Shown here: positions 40,714-49,215 of the stretch, one piece after another
Layout: each line of letters begins with the position of its first letter
Numbering within the stretch: position 1 is the first letter of the stretch
Source: Pirellulales bacterium
Lineage (GTDB): Bacteria; Planctomycetota; Planctomycetia; Pirellulales; UBA1268
Direction of reading: 5' to 3'
DNA: 64,000 bases
NCBI GenBank assembly: GCA_016779265.1
Contig: JADHNY010000001.1
Location: 1 to 64,000, forward strand
Translations under genes and position numbers: made by a program
Notes under the pieces: model-generated
Seen by the model: the letters and a program-made list of their open reading frames with translations, nothing else
Databases searched by the model: none
Told to the model about the DNA's origin: nothing

Positions 40714-40747
40714 AATCAGCGGCCCAGACCAATCAGCGGCCCAGACC
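40714..40747. repeat. Exact tandem duplication of the 17-mer aatcagcggcccagacc downstream of secDF
   Basis: 40714-40730 and 40731-40747 identical. Confidence 0.9.
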
Positions 40748-40749
40748 AA

Positions 40750-40834
40750 CGAATCGACTGTGAGGGCTCGCGAGAGTCTCGCGATCGATTCGAATGTGCC
40801 GAGGCTGCCTGCCGAGGCGTGTGGTCGTTTTTTT
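40750..40834 (+). terminator. Composite stem-loop (CGAATCGA/TCGATTCG outer, TCGCGAGA/TCTCGCGA inner) followed by a T7 run
   Basis: Outer stem 40750-40757/40785-40792, inner 40768-40775/40777-40784, T-run 40828-40834. Confidence 0.5.
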
Positions 40835-40933
40835 CTCATGCAGTCGTAGCAGCGGGCATAGTTGACATGGTGCCTGGAGAACCTGTCCGGTTCTCCTGTG
40901 CCGCATGACAGCTCTTCTCGTGTGTGCGATCTC

Positions 40934-41722
40934 ATGGTGCGGTTTGTGCGACTTGCGGCGTCGGTGGTGATGTTGACCAGTGGGGTCTGGTTGATCACGG
41001 CATTCGTTGGCCGGCCGCAGGAGAGCAGCACCCCAGCGATAGCTCCTCAAGATAATGTTCGCGAGGACGCTCAAGCGGCAGCCGCTTTGTCACGAATGCC
41101 ACGGCTGATTCCGGATGCCTCAGGGGTGGCGGATGCTGAGGCTGCCGAGAAGGCTCAGCAGGAGCAGGCAGCGCGTGCCACGGATCTCACGCCACTGGCG
41201 CCGCTGGTGGCCGCCCCTTCTGCGGCTGCTGTGCCACTGCCAGCTGTGCCGACAGAGATATGTGAGCATGCGCCTCCTTTGGAAGCGGCGTATCGCTCGG
41301 CGCTTGACCTGCCACCACCGCCACTGCTTGATGCCCATGCCCCTCCACCACTCGCCGGAGGATCAACCTGGCGACAATCGCAGCCAAGGGCATCACTGGC
41401 TTCCCATCAGGGCCAGTCTCAGATGGCAACCCCAGGGAGTGATCTCGCCACCACCGCAGGTCTGCCGATTTCTTCGTCCTCGCAGGTTGTGGCTTCGTAT
41501 GTGGTGCAGGATGGGGATGACCTCACGAGCATTGCTACCAGGTTCTACGGTCATCCTGCAGCAGCCCGGATGGTGTTTGAGGCCAATCGCGATCGGCTCC
41601 CTTCGGCAGATGTCTTGCCGATCGGCCTCACCCTGCAGCTCCCACCCCCACAAGGCATGGGGGGGCAGGTGACACGTCCAGGCGGATGGATTGAGCCCGG
41701 TGCGGCACCCGGTTCGGGCTGA
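40934..41722 (+). CDS. LysM domain protein with N-terminal TM/signal anchor
   Basis: C-terminal YVVQDGDDLTSIATRFYGHPAAARMVFEANRDRLPSADVLPIGLTLQLP LysM; Pro/Ala-rich middle. Confidence 0.85.
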   Translation: MVRFVRLAASVVMLTSGVWLITAFVGRPQESSTPAIAPQDNVREDAQAAAALSRMPRLIPDASGVADAEAAEKAQQEQAARATDLTPLAPLVAAPSAAAVPLPAVPTEICEHAPPLEAAYRSALDLPPPPLLDAHAPPPLAGGSTWRQSQPRASLASHQGQSQMATPGSDLATTAGLPISSSSQVVASYVVQDGDDLTSIATRFYGHPAAARMVFEANRDRLPSADVLPIGLTLQLPPPQGMGGQVTRPGGWIEPGAAPGSG

Positions 41723-41726
41723 GTGC

Positions 41727-42764
41727 CTACTTGGCCAGCTGCTTGCTAAAGAAATCGACGAGCAGGGGAATGAATGTCTGGCTTCCTGCGGTCGCCAGGG
41801 CATCTCCAGTTTCCGTGGTGCCGTAGGTCAGGAGGAACAGCGACGCGTCTGTCGTCGGATTCTCGACAGCGCTCGCCTTGTCGGTGGAGCCATCTGCTTT
41901 CTGTTCAAACCAGGCGTCGGAACGTTTGCCTTTGAGCTGGTTGAAGATTCTCGTGGCATCGCGATCACGTTCACCTGCGAGGATCACCAGTGGCAGGTCG
42001 CGTGAGAGGGTCTGTGTCTGAAGGGCTGGGCCGATGGTTGCTCCTTTGAGGGCAAACACAGGGCTGATCAGACAGATCGCCTGCACGTTTCTCCCCTGGG
42101 GGCCTGAAGCGAGTGGTGGCCATGCCGCATCCTTGGCGGTCCACAGGCTTGCCAACGTGCCTCCCAGGCCGGAGCCTACGATGCAGAGCTGATCAGCTGC
42201 CAGCCGCTGATCCGCTCTCGCTGTCCGTCGAATCCAGCCATAGACCGTTTCGAGGTCGCCGCGAAGTGTCGCCTGTTCGCGGACACGACCGCCTTGAGTG
42301 ACCGTGATCGCATCCAGGTCACCCTTCCGCAGTCGCTCTGCTTCGAGTTCGTCGGTGCGGCCATTTGGCCACTCTCGGTTTGTGCTCTCGCCGTGGCCTC
42401 GGAGGTCAGGAGCGACCACGCTCATGCCTGCGGCCTGGAGACCGAGGGCGAGCGGCTCGAGGGCTGCGTGGGAGCTCTCGAGGTCGTGGACCAAGACAAC
42501 GGTGCCCAAGGCCTGCTCAGTCGCTGCGGGGTAGTACCAGAGGGCGAGGTTCACGCCGTCGCTCGTGCGGACAGACTCCATCTGCCCACCCGCCTCAGCC
42601 GCAGGCTGGGCTACCGCAGTTGCTGCCAACCGACCTGTCGTGGAACCAGCGAAGCACAACGTCAGTACCGCCGCCACGGTGCGTAGGATCCTCCACCTCT
42701 GGCGGGGGTGTCGTGGTGTCGTAACGTGCGGGTGGTGGAGTGAGATGCTCGGTGTGCGTGCCAT
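41727..42764 (-). CDS. Alpha/beta hydrolase, predicted exported (real start near 42764; the listed 602-aa ORF runs upstream too far)
   Basis: TVVLVHDLESSHAALEPLALGLQAAGMSVVAPDLRGHGES, LCIVGSGLGGTLASLW; candidate signal peptide. Confidence 0.8.
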   Translation of the reverse strand: MARTPSISLHHPHVTTPRHPRQRWRILRTVAAVLTLCFAGSTTGRLAATAVAQPAAEAGGQMESVRTSDGVNLALWYYPAATEQALGTVVLVHDLESSHAALEPLALGLQAAGMSVVAPDLRGHGESTNREWPNGRTDELEAERLRKGDLDAITVTQGGRVREQATLRGDLETVYGWIRRTARADQRLAADQLCIVGSGLGGTLASLWTAKDAAWPPLASGPQGRNVQAICLISPVFALKGATIGPALQTQTLSRDLPLVILAGERDRDATRIFNQLKGKRSDAWFEQKADGSTDKASAVENPTTDASLFLLTYGTTETGDALATAGSQTFIPLLVDFFSKQLAK

Positions 42765-42960
42765 CAAATCGAGACTCCGTCGGTCAACACGATGAAGGAA
42801 GGAAGGGCAGTTGCGGCGTTTGGGGCACATCATGCCATCCACCGCCCTGCCTCCTAAGTCTATCGACGAGCGGCGACTCCCTGCCAGAAAACCGGCCACG
42901 CGTCGGCTTTGAATAACTGTTTTACGGCGGAAACCTTCGCCCCGAGGCCAGATCTTGTTC

Positions 42961-42969
42961 GTATACTTG
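42961..42969 (+). promoter_or_regulatory. Putative -10 element GTATACTTG upstream of the vWA gene
   Basis: TATACT at 42962-42967, 59 bp upstream of the start; same 9-mer as 5051 and 9819. Confidence 0.5.
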
Positions 42970-43025
42970 AGAAGAGTGTCGCGGAGGGCAGGCGGCAGCC
43001 GACGACAAGGTGAGGAGTCAGCGAA

Positions 43026-44990
43026 GTGGGCAATCTCCAGCCAGAGAACGAGCACGACGAACACGCCTTTGAGCACGTTTCCGACAGTCGAGGTGTGCCT
43101 GCCTGGGCAGTCAGTTTGATCGTGCATGTGGCTGTGCTGCTGACGCTGGCGAGTCTCGTCCTGGATCCCCCTGGCGTTGAACTCCCACGGGTGACGGTGA
43201 TCGATCCCACGCCTGAACTCGAAGAGGATCCGTTTGTTCCGCCCGCTGAGATTGTGGTCACCGAGCAGCCCACGCCAGAGGCCGGCGCGGCGAGTGAGGC
43301 AGGGGAGGGCGTCGCTCAATCGTTGGCAGCGACGGTTGCCGAGATTCCCACGATTCCGGTTGATCCGCTGCCAGATCTGACCAGCGATGTTGCGTTTGAG
43401 CCGATCGAGGCGATCCCGACTGCCACTGAACTCGACATGTCGATTGTGGTGCCGGGCCAGGTGGGGGTGGGAGTCACGGGAGCCTCGGGTGCGGTCGATC
43501 GAATCACGGCAGAGATTCGCAACAAGCTCGATCAACGGCCGACGGTTGTCTGCTGGCTGTTTGATCAGTCACTGAGCTTGGAATCGCAGCGTCGTGAGAT
43601 CGCAGACCGGATTCAGACAGTATTTGAGGAGCTCGGCGCGACACGCCAGTCAACGAAGAAGCCTGCACTGACCAATGTGGTGTTGGGCTTCGGTGAGCGG
43701 GTGACGGTGTTCACCGAGAAGCCCACTGGTCAGGCTGAGGAGGTTGTCGACGCGATCCGCTCAATTCCAATCGATGAGTCGGGTGCTGAGTTGACCTTTA
43801 CTGCGGTCATCGAGGCGGCCAACCGCAGCCGTGTGTTCCGCACGGCGCGACCGCAACAGAACGTGATGCTGATCGTCTTTACCGATGAGGTGGGGAACGA
43901 CCAGCAGCGAGTCGACGAGGCAGTGAGGACCTGTCGGACGCTGGGGATCCCAGTGTATTGCGTGGGCGTTCCTGCTCCCTTCGGTATGCGGGATGTCCGC
44001 TTTAAGTTTGTCGATCCAGACCCAGAGTATTTCCAGGAGCCTCAGTGGGCCCAGATTGAGCAAGGGCCTGAGAGCTTCTATCCCGAAGTGGTGCACATTC
44101 GCTCCGGTCGCTACGCGGATGAGGCGATCGACTCTGGCTTCGGGCCGTACGCCCTCTCCCGACTCTGCAGTGAAACCAGCGGCATCTACTTCTGCGTGCA
44201 TGCCAACCGCGAGCACCAGGGCCGCGTCAGTGACCGTGAAACCGCGGCTATGTCGGCGAACCTGCGGTACTTCTTCGACAGCGATGTGATGCGGGACTAC
44301 ACCCCTTCGTATCTGCCGATCAGTGAACTGGATCGGCAGCTCGCGGAGAATGCGGCCATCCGCAGTCTCGTGCTCGCAGCTCGCGGAACCGAACTCGAGC
44401 CGATGGAAGCACCGGTGACACAGTTCCCGCGTCGCAATGACGGGGATCTCGTTCGGCTGCTTGGCGATGCACAAAAGGTGGCAGCCAAGATAGAGCCCAA
44501 GATCAACCTCGTGTACGCGACGCTGCTGGAAGGCGAGAAAGATCGCGGGAAGCTCACCGAAAAACGTTGGCAGGCCGGCTATGACCTTGCCATGGGGCGT
44601 GTGATGGCGATGAAGGTCCGCACCGAGGCCTACAACCGCATGCTGGCTCAGGCCAAGGGAGGCATGGCCTTCGAGCGTGAAGACAGTGACACCTGGGAGC
44701 TGGTGCCCAACGAAGATATCTCGCAGGTGGGCTCACAACTCGAAAAGATTGCTGGCGAGGCACTGGTCTATCTGCAGCGGGTGGTTGATGAGCATCCGGG
44801 CACGCCATGGGCGCTCGTGGCTGAAGATGAACTCCGCATACCGCTGGGCTATGTCTGGCGAGAACTGCACACCGGCGTGAACGATCCGCCGGCATCTGCG
44901 GGTAACGGGAATAACAACCCGCAGCGGGCTGATGAGAAGGCTCGAATGCTCGCCCCACCAAAGCCTCGACGTGATCTGAAGCGGCTCTAA
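43026..44990 (+). CDS. Membrane-anchored vWA-domain protein
   Basis: N-terminal TM AVSLIVHVAVLLTLASLVL; MIDAS-type VCWLFDQSLSLE (DxSxS) and VMLIVFTDEVGND. Confidence 0.75.
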   Translation: MGNLQPENEHDEHAFEHVSDSRGVPAWAVSLIVHVAVLLTLASLVLDPPGVELPRVTVIDPTPELEEDPFVPPAEIVVTEQPTPEAGAASEAGEGVAQSLAATVAEIPTIPVDPLPDLTSDVAFEPIEAIPTATELDMSIVVPGQVGVGVTGASGAVDRITAEIRNKLDQRPTVVCWLFDQSLSLESQRREIADRIQTVFEELGATRQSTKKPALTNVVLGFGERVTVFTEKPTGQAEEVVDAIRSIPIDESGAELTFTAVIEAANRSRVFRTARPQQNVMLIVFTDEVGNDQQRVDEAVRTCRTLGIPVYCVGVPAPFGMRDVRFKFVDPDPEYFQEPQWAQIEQGPESFYPEVVHIRSGRYADEAIDSGFGPYALSRLCSETSGIYFCVHANREHQGRVSDRETAAMSANLRYFFDSDVMRDYTPSYLPISELDRQLAENAAIRSLVLAARGTELEPMEAPVTQFPRRNDGDLVRLLGDAQKVAAKIEPKINLVYATLLEGEKDRGKLTEKRWQAGYDLAMGRVMAMKVRTEAYNRMLAQAKGGMAFEREDSDTWELVPNEDISQVGSQLEKIAGEALVYLQRVVDEHPGTPWALVAEDELRIPLGYVWRELHTGVNDPPASAGNGNNNPQRADEKARMLAPPKPRRDLKRL

Positions 44991-45002
44991 GGTGGTGTGC
45001 TC

Positions 45003-45133
45003 GGGGGAGCCCAGTGCTGCTCCACCGGGCGTTCGCTTCGGCATCCCTGCCTTCGCTCACTCGAGGTTTCTCGCTTTCGCCTTCCAGGCTTCGCTCGAAG
45101 ACCCACGCCGGTGGATCAGCACCGGGCTCCCCC
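45003..45133. repeat. Inverted-repeat element with 26-bp arms (24/26 complementary) and a 79-nt interior between convergent genes
   Basis: Left GGGGGAGCCCAGTGCTGCTCCACCGG (45003-45028), right CCGGTGGATCAGCACCGGGCTCCCCC (45108-45133). Confidence 0.85.
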
Positions 45134-45161
45134 TCGCTGCAGGCGTGTGGAGTGGTCTCAG

Positions 45162-45812
45162 TTAAAACGAGAGATTCTCTTCGGCGAAATGCGTGCGGCT
45201 GTCGTGTGCGTAAAAGAGGCGAGCAATCTTGCTGCTGAGCACCTGCATAAACATGCCGCGGAACTGCTGTTCACTCTGGTCGGTGGCGGGGACCGCGGTG
45301 TCTTTGGGAAACGCGTAGTCATCGAGCCGCTTCTCAAAGAGCAGTTTCTCTTCGGCCACGTCGTAGACCTGGACATGGACGCTGGCCTGGCCTCGGTAGA
45401 GCGTGGACCCTTCATAGAGCCGGAAGTCTTCGAGGTCGATTCCGACCACGATGTCAGCGTCGAGCGCCTTGCCGAGTTCGGGATACTCGAGAAGTTCATT
45501 CTCGTCCATCCAGCGGGCGACTTCCTGTTGACTGATCACTTCCGTACGACGAAGGTTGCGGTCGATGTTCATGCCGACGAGTTGGGCGAGTTCACGAGCA
45601 GAACCGGCATCGCTGTACTGCAGCTCGACGACCGGATTGCAGACCACGGCCACATTCTTTCCGGAAAGCTCGTCGAATTCTGCGGGGATGTCGTTTGGAT
45701 TAACGAAATACGCCAGCGTGCCGAGTGTGGAACAGCCGGTGAACAGCACCGCTGAGGTCAACATGAACGCAGACAGCAGTGAGAGACGCACCGAAGACAT
45801 GGAAGACCTCAA
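45162..45812 (-). CDS. Predicted lipoprotein of unknown function
   Basis: Signal peptide with lipobox LFTGC; KNVAVVCNPVVELQYSDAGSARELAQLVGMNIDRNLRR; full-length ORF. Confidence 0.75.
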   Translation of the reverse strand: MRSSMSSVRLSLLSAFMLTSAVLFTGCSTLGTLAYFVNPNDIPAEFDELSGKNVAVVCNPVVELQYSDAGSARELAQLVGMNIDRNLRRTEVISQQEVARWMDENELLEYPELGKALDADIVVGIDLEDFRLYEGSTLYRGQASVHVQVYDVAEEKLLFEKRLDDYAFPKDTAVPATDQSEQQFRGMFMQVLSSKIARLFYAHDSRTHFAEENLSF

Positions 45813-46057
45813 GAAAGTCGGGCGTGGGAAACGGAGTTGCTCGTGGGAGCACCGGTTTCGCAGGACGGCTTACATAGATTGTCGCGGGAGGAGACGATAG
45901 GGTGCTGCCAGAGGTGGCTCAATGCCGTTTCTGTCCGCTCGTGCTGCTTCTTCAGCACCGCCGTTGAGAGGCTCCAATGAGCTGGCGAGCGTCGGAAGTT
46001 GGTGACTGCGGAAGATACGGCAGATGGGGCGAGACACTCGCTTGAGGGGATGAGCCG

Positions 46058-47188
46058 GTGCAGGACGCGAACGACGGCAGGCAGCAGCAGTTTCTCGAAT
46101 CCCTTGCGGCAGGCTGGGCTCCTCATCGCCATGTGCGAGGCCCTGTGGTTGTGGCGGTGTCTGGTGGAGGTGATAGCGTGGCCCTCCTGCGAGGCCTGCA
46201 TCAGCTTCTTGCCGCTGACTTCCCGCAGAGTGCTGAGACTGGTCGGCGTGGAGAGCAGGCTCTCGGAGTGCCGGGCTCGCAGAGACTGGTGGTGGCTCAC
46301 GCGCGACACGATCTTCGTGAGGGACATCCCGGCGACCCGGCCGCCTCAGATGCCGCCTTCGTGCGGCAACTGGCAGAGACCCTCAGCCTGCCTTATGAGG
46401 AGGCCTTCCTGAAGGTTTGTCAGGCGGCTGAGGGGGGGGAAGGGCTCGAAGCTGCGGCTCGTCGGCTCCGCTACGGCTTTCTGCAGGAAACGGCTGAGGC
46501 CTACGGTGCACGACTTGTGGTGACCGCGCACTCGGCGGATGACCAGGTCGAAACCGTGTTGCATCGCCTGCTCCGGGGCACTGGGCTCGCTGGCCTTGCG
46601 GGGATTGCCCCAGTCCGCAGCCTCGTGGAGGGGATTGTCGTTGTGAGGCCGATGCTAACTCTCACCGCACAGGCTGCCCGCGACTACCTGCGTGCACTGA
46701 AACAGCCGTGGCAGGAAGACGCAACCAACGCCGACACGCGGTATGCCCGCAACCTGATCCGACAGGAGCTGCTCCCCAGGATGTCTGCCGGCCCTTATCC
46801 AGCGGTTCGCGAGGCGATGCTGCGACTTGCCGACCAGGCAGCAGACGCTCATGCCACGAGCACCGCGGCCTGCCTGGCGTTGCTTGAGGCCTATGGAACC
46901 GAAGAGCCGAGTGGAACCGTGCTTCTCAAGACAGGCCCACTGGCCACCTTCCCGTCACAGCTGCTTGCCGACATGGTTGCCACGCTCTGGCGACAGCAGG
47001 GATGGCCGCAGCGGGACATGACCAGCCGTCACTACGCCGCAGTCGCTGCCATTCTCGCCAACTCAGCAGGCAATCCAGCACGCCTCGATCTGCCGGGGGG
47101 ACTGAGGGCGGACACTGTCGCCAACGGACAGGTCCGCCTCGGTCCAACAGGGCTTAGGCCTCACCTGGCCCCTCAGCCCCACCTGTGA
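46058..47188 (+). CDS. tilS: tRNA(Ile)-lysidine synthetase
   Basis: VVVAVSGGGDSVALLRGL PP-loop, VTAHSADDQVETVLHRLLRGTGLAGLAGI. Confidence 0.92.
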   Translation: MQDANDGRQQQFLESLAAGWAPHRHVRGPVVVAVSGGGDSVALLRGLHQLLAADFPQSAETGRRGEQALGVPGSQRLVVAHARHDLREGHPGDPAASDAAFVRQLAETLSLPYEEAFLKVCQAAEGGEGLEAAARRLRYGFLQETAEAYGARLVVTAHSADDQVETVLHRLLRGTGLAGLAGIAPVRSLVEGIVVVRPMLTLTAQAARDYLRALKQPWQEDATNADTRYARNLIRQELLPRMSAGPYPAVREAMLRLADQAADAHATSTAACLALLEAYGTEEPSGTVLLKTGPLATFPSQLLADMVATLWRQQGWPQRDMTSRHYAAVAAILANSAGNPARLDLPGGLRADTVANGQVRLGPTGLRPHLAPQPHL

Positions 47189-48887
47189 ACAGTTCAGGGT
47201 CGAGCCCTTTCTGCTTGTAGCCACCGCTGGCTGCAAACACGCCGATCAGCAGCAGGTAGCAGATTGCCATCGTTCCAGGCACGTAGGCAGTCAGCTTCAA
47301 TGCCTGACGGCCACCCTGAAGGCCCGCGTCCACGACCAGCGGCTTGTCTGCCTCGGCATTCGGAGCGGCTGTGTCGATCCACCAGTCAACAAGAGCCTTC
47401 TGGTTGTCGATGGTCTCCTGCTGAGCCTTCTGCTCGACCAGGAGTTCCAGGGCACGCTGTGCTTCCTGGCCGCCGTCTTCAAGGACACCGACCTTGGCAC
47501 CATCGAGTCCGACGGTCTCCTTCCAGAGGAAGGAGTTCGCACTGCTGGCCTTGTACCGCTCGTAGACGTCGGCGTCAGCCTGCTGGAGTGCGGCAGAGGC
47601 GTTTTCGTCCTGCAGGAAACCGATCCCAGGACCGCCAAGCAGGCCAGCAGAGAGCATGCCCACGCCGCCAACAGCACCGATCGTGATCGCACCACCCTTG
47701 GGGAACTGCTCGCTCACCACACCGAGCATGGTCGGCCAGAGGAAGGTCTTGCCGATACCGTAGATCGTGGCAGCCACCACGCACATCACAATGCCCTCGG
47801 CATTGCCCAGCAGCGTGAGGCCAATCGCTCCGAAGATGGCCGAGACAGCCAGCAAGCCGAGCGGAGAAATCCGTTCCACAATCGGGCCTGCGAAGAATCG
47901 CAGAATGAACATCAGGCCGGAGGTGTAGACGAACAGGAGAAGACCGTTGGCCTCGCTGGCCATGATGGTGCCGGTGATCTTGGCGATCCAAGAGTCGGTG
48001 CCCAGTTCGACATAGCCGACCATCGCATGCACCAGCAGCAGGAAAGCCAGCAGCAGGTGACCAAAGCGGAAACCGGTGACGGCACCAAACGCGATGAGAA
48101 GCCCGGCCGAGATGCCACCAGCAACGATCGGCTGCAGCCCCAGGTCGTTCTTGAAGAACAAGGCCAGCAGGCCGCAGATCACGGCCGCACCCAGCAGCCC
48201 GAGTTCGCCGAGCATGTCGCGATACTTGACGCCCGAAACGCTTGCCTCACTGCGGGGGAACCGTTGGCCGATCATCATCAGGCCGTAGAGCACCACAGGC
48301 ACGAGGAACAGCGAAATTTGGATCTGCCAGGCGACCGGCTTGGTCTCACCGCCGCCGGCCATAAAGAAGCTCGCCAAGCCGCCGGCAATCAGGCCGCCCG
48401 GCCAGCCTGCGTGGAGAATGTTCAGGTAGTGCGTCTTCCGCTGCGGAAAGAGCGTGGCAACCAGCGGGTTCACCACCGCTTCTGCAATGCCATTTCCGAT
48501 GGCAAACAAAAACATGCCCCAGAACAGGCATTGGAAGGCGAGATCTTTGCCCCCCGCAGCAAACGCGGCTCCCGTGGCCAGCGTCAGAGCCGCAGACACC
48601 AGATGCATGCCAAAGGCGATGAACATCAGAGGCCCGAAGCCGATACGGTCGGCAATCAGGCTCGAGAGCAGGATGATGATGCCGAAACCGGTAAGGCCGC
48701 CGCCGGTGATCGCTCCAAGTTCGGTCTGGGTAAAGCCGTACTGCTCGGCCCACTGCCCCAGGATGCCGGCCCGGATGGAAAAGCCGACGCCGGCGGCGAG
48801 AATCGCCATGAATCCCGCCCAGAGCAGCCGCTGGGCGTTCGCGGGTGAACCTCCGGCGGAACCTGATGCTGTTGTGTCGTGAGACAT
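47154..48887 (-). CDS. MFS transporter with a soluble insertion before the last TM helix; overlaps the tilS 3' end
   Basis: FIAFGMHLVSAALTLATGAAF, LFAIGNGIAEAVVNPLVATLFPQRKTHYLNILHAGWPGG; multi-TM. Confidence 0.88.
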   Translation of the reverse strand: MSHDTTASGSAGGSPANAQRLLWAGFMAILAAGVGFSIRAGILGQWAEQYGFTQTELGAITGGGLTGFGIIILLSSLIADRIGFGPLMFIAFGMHLVSAALTLATGAAFAAGGKDLAFQCLFWGMFLFAIGNGIAEAVVNPLVATLFPQRKTHYLNILHAGWPGGLIAGGLASFFMAGGGETKPVAWQIQISLFLVPVVLYGLMMIGQRFPRSEASVSGVKYRDMLGELGLLGAAVICGLLALFFKNDLGLQPIVAGGISAGLLIAFGAVTGFRFGHLLLAFLLLVHAMVGYVELGTDSWIAKITGTIMASEANGLLLFVYTSGLMFILRFFAGPIVERISPLGLLAVSAIFGAIGLTLLGNAEGIVMCVVAATIYGIGKTFLWPTMLGVVSEQFPKGGAITIGAVGGVGMLSAGLLGGPGIGFLQDENASAALQQADADVYERYKASSANSFLWKETVGLDGAKVGVLEDGGQEAQRALELLVEQKAQQETIDNQKALVDWWIDTAAPNAEADKPLVVDAGLQGGRQALKLTAYVPGTMAICYLLLIGVFAASGGYKQKGLDPELFTGGAEGPGEA

Positions 48888-48971
48888 GACCTCTCCGTGC
48901 TCAAAAATGTATGGATTTCTGGCCGCTGCAGCGTTGTCCGTGCCACTGCAGGCGACATCACAGGGAACAGA

Positions 48972-48998
48972 CCGTACCGCTGTACCGCTACCGTACGG
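48972..48998. promoter_or_regulatory. Operator-like repeat cluster ccGTACCGCTGTACCGCTACCGTACGG upstream of the MFS gene
   Basis: GTACCGCT x2 (48974-48981, 48982-48989) followed by palindrome CCGTACGG (48991-48998). Confidence 0.4.
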
Positions 48999-49215
48999 AC
49001 GTCAATACACCCCCCGCGAACCGCGGCAGCATAGCAGGCGAAGGTGATCTGTGGAATCTGGGATGCCTGGCCAGGCTGCCGTGTGGCTTGACGTGTTCCT
49101 AGGCCCCTCGATACCGTCCCGACCCGCTTTCCTGCACGACTGACCGGTCATTCGTCGCCCGCCCTCCTCCTGGGGGAGGGTTTGCATGTGGAGGCGGTTT
49201 AACAAGGGATAGTCT

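Noticed and set aside
42765-43535. Upstream extension of the alpha/beta hydrolase ORF (to 43535)
   Set aside because: Extension is antisense to the vWA gene and its promoter and lacks motifs; the signal-peptide start at about 42764 is more sensible.
46794-46802. ttatccagc resembling a DnaA box
   Set aside because: Inside tilS coding sequence, two mismatches, isolated.
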